64,000 bases of DNA from Palsa-504 sp963844625 (GTDB taxonomy: Bacteria; Actinomycetota; Actinomycetes; Streptosporangiales; Streptosporangiaceae). The translations under genes were made by a program, and so were the position numbers. Below, piece after piece: positions 8,621-18,263 of the stretch. The notes under the pieces are model-generated. The model searched no databases and had not been told where the DNA came from. It worked only from the letters and a program-made list of their open reading frames with translations. The stretch lies in NCBI GenBank assembly GCA_963844625.1, contig CAWJPF010000031.1:62001-126000 (forward strand), written 5' to 3'. Each line of letters starts with the position of its first letter. Positions within the stretch are counted from its first letter, which is position 1.

Positions 8621-9484
8621 TCAGGCGACGGCGAAGACGCGGTCCGACGGGAGGCCGGGGACGTGAGCGTCACGGGGGACGATCGCGGCTGTGCCCTTGT
8701 ACACGCGCACCGCGGCCGCTATCAGCGGGACTGGCGCCGCCACGATGGTGGCGCCGGCCAGCAGGGTGAGGTCAACCAGCGCGATATATGCGTGCCCCTC
8801 GCCGCAGGGCGGTCCCGCGATCACAACGTCCCGGCGGCTCAGCGTAAGACCTGGCTGGAGAGCCGTGCCGTCATCCTGGTCCGGCTGACCACCCCCAGCT
8901 TCCCGCCCGGCCTCCCCAGCTTCCCGTCCCGCCTCGGCCCGCTGGTAGTCGGCCCCGTGGTAGTCAGCGCTGTGCTTGGCCACGCCGAGCAGCGACCGGA
9001 ACGGCGTCGTTCCCGGCGCCTCGCCGAACGTGAACACCTGCCGGACCCGGGAGCGGTCCGCGGCTTCAGCCGCGGTCTCGGCTAGCGGGGCCGCGGTGAC
9101 GAGAATCCGCGCACCGCAGGCGTTGAGCCGGGCGGCGACCTCCGCCACGCTGGCCTCTGGCCCGATGGGCCAGGCCGTGGCTCCGGCCGCGCGAATGGCG
9201 TTCACCGCGATCGCGAAGCTGGCCGCGTCCTGGACGAAGACGCCGGCGGTGTCACCGTCAGCCAGCCCGCGGCGGCTGAGCCCGTCCGCGGCTGCGCGCA
9301 CGGTCCGGGCGAACCGAGGCCACGCGGTCACGGTGCCTTCCGAGGCGTCGATAAGGGCAGCCTTATACCCGGCCTGGTCAGCCAGCCTGAGTATGCGCTC
9401 GGTAATCGCGCGGTGCGACATGCCGGCGCTCAGCGTTAGCGGGTCCGCCTCGATGCGCGTCCCGGTAATGACGGCGCGTTCCAC
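8621..9484 (-). CDS. Degenerate AMP-binding (acyl-CoA synthetase-like) protein, short
   Basis: About 287 residues resembling the N-terminal part of ANL-superfamily acyl-CoA ligases. The GTG start at 9484 is supported by GGGGAGG six bases upstream. The first ~165 residues follow the family order (MSHRAITERILRLADQAG, WPRFARTVRAAADGLSRRGLADGD, NAIRAAGATAWPIGPEA). The nucleotide-binding loop expected next (serine/threonine/glycine-rich, ending in lysine) is not seen. In its place is a Gly/Ala/Glu-rich segment with repeats (EAGREAGEAGREAGGG). A later piece (VVIAGPPCGEGHAYIALVDLTLLAGATIV) again resembles the family. The catalytic C-terminal domain is absent. It is probably inactive as a ligase: a remnant or a repurposed domain. 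Confidence 0.6.
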   Translation of the reverse strand: MERAVITGTRIEADPLTLSAGMSHRAITERILRLADQAGYKAALIDASEGTVTAWPRFARTVRAAADGLSRRGLADGDTAGVFVQDAASFAIAVNAIRAAGATAWPIGPEASVAEVAARLNACGARILVTAAPLAETAAEAADRSRVRQVFTFGEAPGTTPFRSLLGVAKHSADYHGADYQRAEAGREAGEAGREAGGGQPDQDDGTALQPGLTLSRRDVVIAGPPCGEGHAYIALVDLTLLAGATIVAAPVPLIAAAVRVYKGTAAIVPRDAHVPGLPSDRVFAVA

Positions 9485-9671
9485 CAGAACCTCCCCACAG
9501 CCTGGGTGCAACAAGACAGGCGGGTCCTGGCTCTGGAGCCGGGACCCGCCCGGCCTCTGCCGCCGGCTCGCCGGCTCCACCCCCCCTTGGGAACCGACGC
9601 GGCAGCGGGTTTCTCGACCCGCCGCCACCGTGCGGTAGCGACAGTTGAAAAGGTATTCCCTGCGGGCTGCC

Positions 9672-9749
9672 GTGCACATGCACAGAAGTGTGTATTCCGA
9701 TGTGCATATTTCGCCGGTCGGCGATCCTGGTCAGGTGCCTATCTGCACA
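9672..9749. promoter_or_regulatory. Cluster of TGCACA/TGTGCA boxes
   Basis: TGCACA at 9673-9678, 9679-9684 and 9744-9749 and TGTGCA at 9701-9706, including an ATGCACA-N16-TGTGCAT inverted repeat. They lie upstream of the acyl-CoA-synthetase-like gene and just downstream of the LuxR-type regulator gene, so they may be that regulator's binding sites. Confidence 0.4.
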
Positions 9750-9755
9750 TTGTGG

Positions 9756-12357
9756 TTACCTGGGCGGCTCGTGACGGGTAGCCCACGAGGCGACCTGTGT
9801 ACGCGAGCTGAAACCGAGCTTGGCCAAGATGTTGGCCACGTGACGGGCTGCGGTCGCCGGGCTGATGACCAGTTCGTCCGCGATCTCCTTATTGGACAGG
9901 CCCTGGGCGATCAGCAGCACGATCTCGTGTTCCCGCGGGGTCAGCGGTGAGGGCGACCGGTGGCTGGCGCCCGCCTCGTGGCGCGGTCCGGCCGCCGCCG
10001 CGGACAGCCGCGCCGGGTCGGCCCAAGCCGCCGCCGCCAAGCCGCCTCCCCGCCGGCCCTGCCGCCGCCCAAGCCCGCTCCCCGCCGGCCCCGGGTCCCG
10101 GCACCGCTGTTCCCTGCCGCGATCCCAGCGCGTACCTGGCGGCGGCCTCGACCGTCATCTCGCGACCCTCGGCGAACACGGCCGCGGCCGCCGATGCTCC
10201 GAGCCGGTCACGGGCGATCTCAAGGACCTGTTCGATTCTTGGGCCGATACCTGCGGCATGACCGAGGGATTCGCGCAGCTGGCAGGCTGCTCCAGCCAGC
10301 CTGGCCGCCTGCTCGGGCTGCTGCCTGGCGGCCGCCAGGGCCGCGAACGCCTCAAGGCCGCGGGCGACGCCTAGACGCTGCCCGCACATCTGGTTCAGCC
10401 GCAAGCCCTCGGCCAGGCTCCCTTGAGCCAGGTCCAGGTCGCCGTTAGCGACCGCGATCCACCCGATTCCGGCCTGGCAGCGGGCTATCTCGGGCCAGGC
10501 ATCGAGCTCACGGAAGATCTCCATGGCATCCTCGAAGTACCGGACCGCCATCTTGTCGTCGCCGCGCGCCCGCGCGAGCGTGCCCATCCCGTACTCCACC
10601 TGGGCGACGCCCCAGCGGTTGTTGTCGCTCAGTACCTCATGGGCCGCCTCGTAGGCGCGCTGGGCCGACTTCAGCTTGCCCTGCCGGACCGCGACGGCGG
10701 CCCTGGCCGCCAGCGTGAGCCCGGCTTCCCAGTCGTTGCCCGACACCTCGGCCGCCGCCAGCGCTTCGTCGACATATGAGACGGCCTCGCCGAGGCGTCC
10801 CGCCCGCGCCGCGGCCTGGGCGAGCACCCGAAGCGCGGTCGGCTGGGTGAAGTCATCGCCGCTGGACCGGCTCAGCTCCAGGCTCTCCTGGGCACTGCGC
10901 AGCAGAGTGTCATACTCCTGCAGCTCGAAGGCGATCTCCGCACGGCAGGCCAGGGCGCGCCCGCGCACCCGCGGCGACACCTCGCCTGCCTCCTGGACGA
11001 GGAACCGGTCGAGCCAGGTAGCCGCCTCGCGCGCGTCACCGTGCGGCACCCACATGTTGCGCAGCCCCGCGCACAACCGCAGTCCCTCCTCCGCGTGACC
11101 GTGGGCCAGCGAGGTGGCCAAGGCGATGCGGAAGTTGCCGTATTCGGCGATGCCGCGCCGGAATACGGCCCGGCGTACCGGCCAGGACGGCTCGCCGCGA
11201 TTGAACATCCCGCGGGCGGTGTCTTCTACCAGCGCCAGGATGCAGTCGCGATGCCGCAGTGACAGGCTGGATTGCTCGCCGGCGGCGGCGAGCCGCTCGG
11301 CGGCATACTCCCTGATCGTGTCGAGCAGCCGGTACCTGGCGTCGCCGGCCGCCTCGCCGTCCAGGACGACGAGCGATTTGTCGATAAGGGAGATAAGCAG
11401 GCCGAGAACCGCGTCGGCCGGGATCGCGTCGTCGGAGCAGACCTGCTCGGCCATGTCCAGGTTCCAGCCGGAGAAGACGGCCAGCCGGCGCAGCAGTACC
11501 TGCTCGGGCCCGTCGAGCAGCTCATAACTCCAGTCCACCGTGGCCCGCAGCGTCTGCTGCCGCAGCGGCGCGGTCCGGTCACCGGAGTCGAGCAGCTGGA
11601 ACCGGTCGCGCAGCCGGTCGGCGATCTGCTCGACAGAAAGCGCCCGCACCCGGGCGGCGGACAGCTCGATGCCGAGCGGTATCCCGTCCAGCGTGCGGCA
11701 CAGCCGCGCTACCGAGGCCGTGTTGTCCTCGGTCAGGGTGAAGCCGGGCCGCGCACCCGCGGCCCGGGCCGCGAACAGCCGGACCGCCTCGTGGGCGGCG
11801 AGCTCGGCCGCGGCCAGGCCGTCGGGCGGCAGCTCAAGCGGGGGGACCCGCCAGACGGTCTCGCCCCGGACCCGCAGCGGTTCCCGGCTGGTCGCGATGA
11901 TCCGCAGCCAGGGGCACCGGGCCAGGAGCAGCTGGACAAGCGTGGCGCAGTCGCTGACCTGGTGCTCGCAGGTGTCCAGGATGAGCAGCATGTGCCGTGA
12001 GCGCAGCGCCTCGGCGAGCGTCTGGGCGAGCGAAACGCCCTGTTCCTCGCGTACGCCGATGGTGGTCGCGACCTGCTGGGCGGTCTGGCCGTGCCAGTCG
12101 GCCAGCTCGACGAGCCAAGCCTCATCAAGGTCCCCGGGAACGCCGGGGGCGTCCGCCGCCTCGCCGGCCCGGGCGATCACCTCGCGCGCGAGCCGGACCG
12201 CGAGCCGCGTCTTGCCGATGCCGCCCGGGCCGCTCAGCGTCAGCGCGCGCACGTCGCCAAGCAGCCGGGCGAGTTCAGCGAGATCACGCTCGCGGCCGAT
12301 GAAACTGTTCGGCTCCGCTGGCAGGTTGCCGCTGAACAGAGCGGTGGCGGACTGCAT
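9756..12357 (-). pseudogene. Large ATP-binding LuxR family regulator, frame-broken before the HTH
   Basis: Signal-transducing regulator with an NTPase, helical repeats and a DNA-binding end. The main frame starts at ATG 12357 (MQSATALFSGNLPAEP). Walker A is GPGGIGKTR near residue 43 and Walker B is LLILDTCEH near 145. Residues ~380-750 are TPR-like helical repeats. The LuxR-type HTH (LTPREHEIVLLIAQGLSNKEIADELVIS, ending at 9756) lies in the +1 frame. The switch must occur within the Gly/Ala-rich linker around 10040-10150, because the main frame continues as low-complexity sequence to 9889. As written, the protein loses its DNA-binding domain. It lies 84 bp downstream of the GH38 gene on the same strand. 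Confidence 0.82.
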
Positions 12358-12441
12358 GGGCCCTCTGAAGGTCTCACGTTTGAAAAGGAAATTAAGTTAA
12401 GTCTCTCACCGTACTCGTTCGCCCGCAGCGTACGTGGTCCG

Positions 12442-15400
12442 TTAACGGGGCTGAATGATTACCGGAATGGCTTCGGTGTACCTGACCCGGCCGAAGTACA
12501 TGACCTTGACCAGCGCCCACCACCGTGATCCGGGCCGCTCCGTCACCGGCACCTTGACGGGGAACCGCAGCGGCACACTCACCTGCGGCGCGGCGCCGAA
12601 ACCCTGCGTCCATGATCCGAGCAGTGGCCAGGTGCCGAACGGCGAGACCAGCTGGGCCTCGCCGCGCAGCTCAGAGGCCAGCCGGTTGGTCACGCGGACC
12701 ACTAGCTCGGCCTCCTCCCCTGGGGCCAGGCTCAGCTCGGGCGTCAGCACGGACAGCTCGACCTCGGCCGCGCCCGCGCGGTAGTCAGCCTGGAGCAGCT
12801 CGAGCGTCTCCTCAGGCGGCAGGTCCAGATCGGGCCATCGGCGCTCGCCGACCGCGACCATCGCCGTGTCCTCGATGAGGTAGCCGAGCTCGTCCCGGAT
12901 CCGCGCGGCCATGAAATAACGTCCCGCCGCGGTCCCGGCGTCCGCTCGCACGGTCAGGTCCCAGGCCGCGTACCCGCCGGGAGTAAGCGCGTACCGCAGG
13001 TCGTCCGCGCCGGCGACCGTAACCTCGCTGGGCACGTCGAGCTCCACCTTCCCGGACGCGGGCTCGGCACCGCCGCCTACCGTCAGCGTCAGCATGCCGG
13101 AGGCACCGGACTCGGCCAGGGCGATCCGGGTAGGGGAGAGGTGCACCGCGACCGGCAGGTTCCCGGCCGGCGCCGGACCCTTCCCGTGCAGCCAGTAGCG
13201 GGCGTAAACGGGCTGGACGGGTTCGGCGGAAGCCGGATGGCCGTCCGCGGCCGGGCGGGCATCCGTCCGCACGACCAAGGTAACCGTCTCAAATGCCGAC
13301 ATATCGACAATAACCGTGCCGCCGTCAGAATCCTCGACGCGCAGCGGAACGCCGTCAGATTCCTCGAGCAGGTTGGTGAGCCACGCCGCCGACACCCCGG
13401 TCGCGAGCCGCAGCCGCGCGGTCGTCGCCTGCCCGCTGGTCTCCCGCAGGCGCACCGTGACCTCAGCCTGCTCTCCCAGGGCGCCCACGCCAGCCTGCTC
13501 TCCCAGGGCGCCCACGCCAGCCGGGCCACCCGCGAGCGCGCCGCTCCGGCCCGAGGCCAACGGATTGCCGCGTGGCTTGACCGCGCTGACCATGACGTTA
13601 GCCGGGGTCACGGACAGCAGGCTCGCCGCGGACGCCGCCTGCGGGCCGGTTACCACGGCGAGCAGGTCGTGGTTGTACTCCTCGGCGGCGGCGTTGAAGC
13701 CCGCCGTCCGCCAGTCACCCTGTCCGGAAGCCAGGGCATACTCGAACGTGTGGCTCCAGTGCTGCCAGGCAAAGCTGCTGCCGTCGGGAGCCACCCGGCG
13801 ATCCCCGTCGATCCATATCCCGGACGGCCATGCGCTGCAGGACCGCATCAACGACATGTACAGGGTGCCGTCAGGGGTGACCACGCAACCCGGCGTGCCG
13901 CGGTTCAGCAGCGCGACGGACCGGTCGGCCAGGGGCACCGGCACGGACCTGGTCTCGTAGCCCGCGCTGGGTGCCGGTTCGGCCTCGTCATCATCGGCGT
14001 CCACGACGGTGTCAGCCAGGTCTTGCACCAGGGCCGTGACCGCCGCGGCCAGTTCGCCGGGTCCGGCGCCGGCCACGATCAGCACCGGCAGGTCGCCGGC
14101 CCCGCGGACGTCGGCGTCCGGCCCGAACGCGTCCGCGCGGCTGCGCGCCGCCGGCACCCATAGCCGCGCGGTCCCGGCCGCGGATACCCCGAGCCTGGCC
14201 GCGAGCGCCTTGGCGTAACCGGGCCTCGCGGCGGACAGGACCTCGGCGGTGAAGGCGTTCACCTCGGGACCGCCCACCGCGATCCTGACGTCGGGCAGGT
14301 TGGAGTCCGCGTCGATCCCGCCGTATCTGGATCCTTCGGCCTGGCTGCACGTCGCGGTCACCCCGGCCGCCGCCAGCGCCACCATCAGGTCGCGTATGTC
14401 AGCCTGCAGGCCGTCCGGGCTGTCCGGGCAGACGACCTCGGCCACCCCGATCGCCTGCGTCCGCCCGTGCCCGTCCCCGGTGCGGACCCGGGCCGTCGAG
14501 CCGAGGCCGAACCACTGGTGAGCGGGACTGTCCAGGGTGTACCAGTGGTCCGCCGAGTCCACGTCCACGACCCCGAACGACCGCCCGATCACCGCCGTCG
14601 CCGTCTGGTACAGCGGCAGCCCGCCGGGCACGTCGGCCGGGAAGCGGACCCGGAGCAGCCGGTCACGACCGCCATATCCGTCAACATGGGTGCGGAACTC
14701 GACGCGTTCCGCGCCATCCCACAGCAGCGTCTCCTGGGTGACCTCGAGCCCGTCGAGAGTGAACGAGGCGACCAGCCGCGCGCCGACCGGACAGCGCTGC
14801 GCCCGCGCCGTCGCGGCGACCCCGGAAGAGCCCGCCCCCGCGCCCTTGGGCGACAGGTGCCACGGACCTTCTCCGTGTCGCGGGTGCTGCGCATACTCGT
14901 CCTGTATCACCAGCTCATTGCCGGGGCCGGTGAGCACGCTCTGGCCGGTCCGCTTGTCGGTGATGCTGACCGTCCCGCCGTGCGCCGGGTCAGCGGTGAC
15001 CAGGTACGTCCCGTTCTCGATGACTGCGTTCGGTGTTCCCGGGGTGCCCGCGACGTCCTCCCACCCGGTCGCGGCCGGCTCGGCCGCCGGCACCAGCTGG
15101 TAGGACCGGTAGCCGAGCGCGGGCACCTCGCGGGCCGCGAACGCGATCGTCACCTCTGCGAGCGATCCGTCCTTCCGCCGCCTGGCCCCTTCGACGAGCG
15201 ACCGCACCGGCGCGCCATCGCCGTCGCGCAGCTCCAGCCACCGGGCGCCGTCAGCTGGCACCTGCACCGTGACCCGTGCCATCCCGTCCCTGGCTCGCGC
15301 CACGCCGTTGACGACACAGACGGACTGGCCTTCGGGTGGGTAGCCAGGCAGGACAGGCTCTCCGGACAGGTGGGCCACGGCGTCACGGCGCGCGGCGGAG

Positions 15401-16893
15401 GTCAGTTCCCATGCCTCGCGCCAGCCGCCCGCCAGGTCCAGGTACACCTGGTCGGACTCGACGCCGGTGATGGCGTCGTGGTGAGCCCCGTAGGCTAGCA
15501 GCCGCCACGCCTTGTCCAGCGCGGCGTGCGGGAACGGCGCCCCGTCCAGCCAGGCCATGGTGCCCAGCCGTTCGGCCTCGATCACCGCAGTCTCGATCGC
15601 GCGCTGAGCCTGCTTGGTATCGATGTAAGAGACATCCTTGCCGGTGTACACCGGCCCCATGTCCCTGGTCTGCGGCGTGATCCACGCGCCACCGGGGCCA
15701 GCCTCGGCCCTGACCGCGGCGAAGAACTCCCCGGGCACCGCCGTGGTGAACCTGGGCCACACGTACCGCTGGTTCCAGTCCCGGTGAATGTCGGTCACCC
15801 ACCTGGCCGGGATGACGTGGTCCGCGCCGACCGGCAGCATCACGTTGCGCGTAGCGGCTACCTGCGCGAGCGCGCGGAACTGCCCGTAGGCCTCAAGCTC
15901 GGCCGCCTGCAGGTCAGGCAGGGTATGCAGCTTCCAGCCCGCGCCGTAATGATGCGCCATGTAGGACGTGAGCAGGCCGCGGCCATCCGGCGATATCCAC
16001 TCGAACTCGGTGCTGAACTGCATGCGTCCGGTGCCGCCCTCGGCCCCAGCCGGACCCCACTGGTGGAACGGCCCCCGCGCCCACGACGAGGATGTCAGCC
16101 CGGCCGCCGCCATCAGCCCCGGATACCCGGGGTCGTGCCCGAACACGTCGAGCATCCACGCCGTCCTCGGGTCGCCGCCGAAGACGTCCCGCTGGAACCC
16201 CATGCCGTAGACGGCGTTGCGGATGGTGGACTCGGCGCCGGTCAGGTTGGTGCTCGGCTCGTTGTAGTTGCCGCCCACGATCTCGACCCGGCCCTCGGCC
16301 ATCAGATCGCGCAGGTCCTGCCGGTCCTGCGGGTAGGCGTCGAAGTACGGCTTCAGGTAATCGATCTCGGCCAGCACGAACTTGTAGTCGCTGTCTTTCC
16401 TGGCCTTGTCCAGGTGCAGGCCGACCAGCTCAAAGGCGGTCCTGACGTCGGGCAGCCGGCCGTCCTCGTCCGGCAGGCTCAGCCGCGCCTCGGTAAACTG
16501 CCCCTGGGTATTCCACCAGATCGGGTCGTAGTGGAAGTGACTGACCATCCACATCGTCCAGCCCGGCTCGGCCACGGTGATGTCGGCCCCGGTCTGGCTC
16601 CGGCCCGACTCGCTCTCGACCGCCACCGTCACTCGCCGCGTGCTGCCCGGCTGGTAGGGCGCGGCGACCTCCACCGGGACTTCGAAGGTCCGCTCTTCCC
16701 CCGGACTCAAACCAGTTATTCCGAACGGTCCGTCGTGCCTCACTCCGGGACCCTGCACGTAAACCGCGGCGGTCATAGCCGGACCGGCTAGCATGCCCGG
16801 TCCCTCGTTGACCACCGTGACCCGTACGACCTGCCGCGGCCGCTGCGCGGTCCCTACGAACAGGTCTGTTGATTCGACGCCGACGATCCGCAT
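12442..16893 (-). CDS. Glycoside hydrolase family 38 (alpha-mannosidase-like), large
   Basis: Very large GH38-type protein, 1483 residues. Residues ~1-110 form a beta-rich, CARDB/NEW3-like module. The GH38 catalytic domain begins at MVSHFHYDPIWW (His119, His121 and Asp123 expected as zinc ligands). The nucleophile aspartate lies in WMLDVFGHDPG (about Asp249). The region to ~550 covers the alpha/beta barrel and helical bundle. Beta-sandwich regions follow, and the last ~250 residues again look like NEW3/CARDB modules (VTNRLASELRGEAQL). No signal peptide is visible, so it is probably cytoplasmic. Retaining alpha-mannosidase activity is expected from the family; linkage specificity is not readable. 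A 27-bp perfect duplication lies within it (13465-13518). The ATPase-LuxR gene follows 84 bp downstream. Confidence 0.88.
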   Translation of the reverse strand: MRIVGVESTDLFVGTAQRPRQVVRVTVVNEGPGMLAGPAMTAAVYVQGPGVRHDGPFGITGLSPGEERTFEVPVEVAAPYQPGSTRRVTVAVESESGRSQTGADITVAEPGWTMWMVSHFHYDPIWWNTQGQFTEARLSLPDEDGRLPDVRTAFELVGLHLDKARKDSDYKFVLAEIDYLKPYFDAYPQDRQDLRDLMAEGRVEIVGGNYNEPSTNLTGAESTIRNAVYGMGFQRDVFGGDPRTAWMLDVFGHDPGYPGLMAAAGLTSSSWARGPFHQWGPAGAEGGTGRMQFSTEFEWISPDGRGLLTSYMAHHYGAGWKLHTLPDLQAAELEAYGQFRALAQVAATRNVMLPVGADHVIPARWVTDIHRDWNQRYVWPRFTTAVPGEFFAAVRAEAGPGGAWITPQTRDMGPVYTGKDVSYIDTKQAQRAIETAVIEAERLGTMAWLDGAPFPHAALDKAWRLLAYGAHHDAITGVESDQVYLDLAGGWREAWELTSAARRDAVAHLSGEPVLPGYPPEGQSVCVVNGVARARDGMARVTVQVPADGARWLELRDGDGAPVRSLVEGARRRKDGSLAEVTIAFAAREVPALGYRSYQLVPAAEPAATGWEDVAGTPGTPNAVIENGTYLVTADPAHGGTVSITDKRTGQSVLTGPGNELVIQDEYAQHPRHGEGPWHLSPKGAGAGSSGVAATARAQRCPVGARLVASFTLDGLEVTQETLLWDGAERVEFRTHVDGYGGRDRLLRVRFPADVPGGLPLYQTATAVIGRSFGVVDVDSADHWYTLDSPAHQWFGLGSTARVRTGDGHGRTQAIGVAEVVCPDSPDGLQADIRDLMVALAAAGVTATCSQAEGSRYGGIDADSNLPDVRIAVGGPEVNAFTAEVLSAARPGYAKALAARLGVSAAGTARLWVPAARSRADAFGPDADVRGAGDLPVLIVAGAGPGELAAAVTALVQDLADTVVDADDDEAEPAPSAGYETRSVPVPLADRSVALLNRGTPGCVVTPDGTLYMSLMRSCSAWPSGIWIDGDRRVAPDGSSFAWQHWSHTFEYALASGQGDWRTAGFNAAAEEYNHDLLAVVTGPQAASAASLLSVTPANVMVSAVKPRGNPLASGRSGALAGGPAGVGALGEQAGVGALGEQAEVTVRLRETSGQATTARLRLATGVSAAWLTNLLEESDGVPLRVEDSDGGTVIVDMSAFETVTLVVRTDARPAADGHPASAEPVQPVYARYWLHGKGPAPAGNLPVAVHLSPTRIALAESGASGMLTLTVGGGAEPASGKVELDVPSEVTVAGADDLRYALTPGGYAAWDLTVRADAGTAAGRYFMAARIRDELGYLIEDTAMVAVGERRWPDLDLPPEETLELLQADYRAGAAEVELSVLTPELSLAPGEEAELVVRVTNRLASELRGEAQLVSPFGTWPLLGSWTQGFGAAPQVSVPLRFPVKVPVTERPGSRWWALVKVMYFGRVRYTEAIPVIIQPR
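13465..13518. repeat. 27-bp perfect tandem duplication inside the GH38 gene
   Basis: Two identical 27-bp units, 13465-13491 and 13492-13518, encode a nine-residue repeat (GVGALGEQA twice) in the interdomain region. The frame is kept. Confidence 0.9.
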
Positions 16894-16924
16894 TCGTTAA
16901 TCGTTACACGACCCGGCGCCCAGA

Positions 16925-17416
16925 TCACGCCCTGCCGGCGGAACCGCCGGCGGCGGCCCGGAACCGTTTCCGCGCGGTCTTCGCCTCGGCGACCGGTACC
17001 AGGCGGCCCGCCTTGCCCAGGCCGAAGGGCGGCATGTTCCCGTACACCGTCTCGTACTCGCCGGCCCGGACCAGGTACGTCTCGTGCCAGATTCCCGTCC
17101 GGCCGCTCGTGCCGACACGCTTCCAGTACTGACGCCACGGGGCCAGGTGGGGGTCGCTGGCGTCGTTGGCGAACGCCTCCAGGTGATCGAAGGAGCGCCA
17201 GTACTGCACGATGACGGGCAGCCCCATCTGGTAGCTGAGCAGGCCCTTTTCCGGGCGTGCGACCAGGTAGTCCAGCATGTGCTTCATGCCGCGCCTGCCG
17301 CCGAGATCGATCAGGCTCTGAACCGGGTGGAGCTTATCCAGCCGTGCCCCGATGAGGAACACCACGAAGTCGCCGTCGACCTCGGCGCTCATTCTCCGGC
17401 CCGCTATCCCTGCCAT
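16925..17416 (-). CDS. DUF4188 domain protein (monooxygenase-like)
   Basis: About 163 residues of the DUF4188 type, a dimeric alpha/beta-barrel-like fold related to small heme-degrading or antibiotic monooxygenases. Function is not established. Visible features are VVFLIGARLDKLHPV near the start, MKHMLDYL, LSYQMGLPVIVQYWRSFDHLEAFA and WHETYLVRAGEYETVYGNMPPFGL, all typical of the family. Start ATG 17414-17416 (MAGIAGRRM) has a GGGGGG stretch four bases upstream as ribosome site. It lies downstream of thiE on the same strand with a 25-bp gap and is probably co-transcribed with it. Confidence 0.82.
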   Translation of the reverse strand: MAGIAGRRMSAEVDGDFVVFLIGARLDKLHPVQSLIDLGGRRGMKHMLDYLVARPEKGLLSYQMGLPVIVQYWRSFDHLEAFANDASDPHLAPWRQYWKRVGTSGRTGIWHETYLVRAGEYETVYGNMPPFGLGKAGRLVPVAEAKTARKRFRAAAGGSAGRA

Positions 17417-17441
17417 GGTCCCCCCCGATCGCTCACGCGGG

Positions 17442-18089
17442 TCATACCAGGCGCAGCCGGCGGCTAAACGCTCGCGCGGCGCCAGCGGGATCGTCCGCCT
17501 CGGTGATGGCGCGGACCACCACCACGCGGGCGGCACCGGCCGCGAGCACGTCGTCGAGCCGGCCGAGGCTGATGCCGCCGATCGCGAACCACGGGCGTTC
17601 GGGCCTGGCCCCGGCGACGTGAGCCAGCAGTCCGGGACCGGTGGCCGGGCGCCCCGGCTTGGTCGGCGTCACCCAGACCGGCCCGGCGCAGAAGTAGTCG
17701 ACTCCGGGCTCGGCGGCCGCCGCGTCGGCCTGGCCGGGGTCGTGACTGCTGCGCCCGATGACCGGCCCCGGGCCGAGGATATCCCGCGCCACCGGCACCG
17801 GCAGGTCATCTTGTCCCAGGTGGAGCACGTCGGCGCCCGCCGCGAGCGCGATGTCCGCGCGGTCGTTGACCGCCAGCAGGCGGCCGTGCCGGCGGCACGC
17901 GTCGGCGAACACCTCGAGCAGCGCCAGTTCCTCGGCGGCCTCGAGGCCCTTCTCCCTGAGCTGCACGATGTCGACCCCGGCCCCGAGGACGGCATCGAGG
18001 AACGGGGCCAGGTCGCCCTGCGCCCGCCGGGCGTCGGTACACAGGTAGAGCCGTGCGTCGGCCAGCCGTGTCCGCACATCACTCGTCAT
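17442..18089 (-). CDS. thiE: Thiamine phosphate synthase
   Basis: Joins hydroxymethylpyrimidine diphosphate and thiazole phosphate to thiamine monophosphate in the cytoplasm. It is a TIM barrel of 215 residues from ATG 18087-18089 (MTSDVRTRLADARLYLCTD). Conserved segments are present: VQLREKG, LLAVNDRADIAL, LHLGQDDLPV, IGRSSHD, YFCAGPVWVTPTKP and FAIGGISL. It is complete. It is divergent from the thiOSGD operon, and only that operon has the TPP riboswitch on its coding strand, so thiE appears to escape direct TPP control. Confidence 0.95.
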   Translation of the reverse strand: MTSDVRTRLADARLYLCTDARRAQGDLAPFLDAVLGAGVDIVQLREKGLEAAEELALLEVFADACRRHGRLLAVNDRADIALAAGADVLHLGQDDLPVPVARDILGPGPVIGRSSHDPGQADAAAAEPGVDYFCAGPVWVTPTKPGRPATGPGLLAHVAGARPERPWFAIGGISLGRLDDVLAAGAARVVVVRAITEADDPAGAARAFSRRLRLV

Positions 18090-18178
18090 CGGGCCATCCA
18101 ATCACCGCGGTGGCCGGTCCGCTCGCCCCGGCCGCCGCGCACGCTGATATAAGGTGAACTGTCGGAAACAACTTCGAC

Positions 18179-18258
18179 CACGGGAGCCTGCGGGCTGAGA
18201 GGGAGGCCGGGCGCCTCCGACCGTCGCACCTGATCCGGGTAATGCCGGCGAAGGGAGT
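18179..18258 (+). promoter_or_regulatory. TPP riboswitch (THI element)
   Basis: The conserved thiamine pyrophosphate aptamer is readable: GGGAGCC, then GGGCTGAGAGGGAGGC, a variable stem (GGCC/CGCCTCC), ACCTGATCCGGGTAATGCC and GGCGAAGGGA. The aptamer ends six bases before the first start codon of thiO, so control is likely by hiding the ribosome site (AAGGGAG lies within its last strand). High TPP should repress thiO-thiS-thiG-thiD. Confidence 0.95.
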
Positions 18259-18263
18259 GCTCA

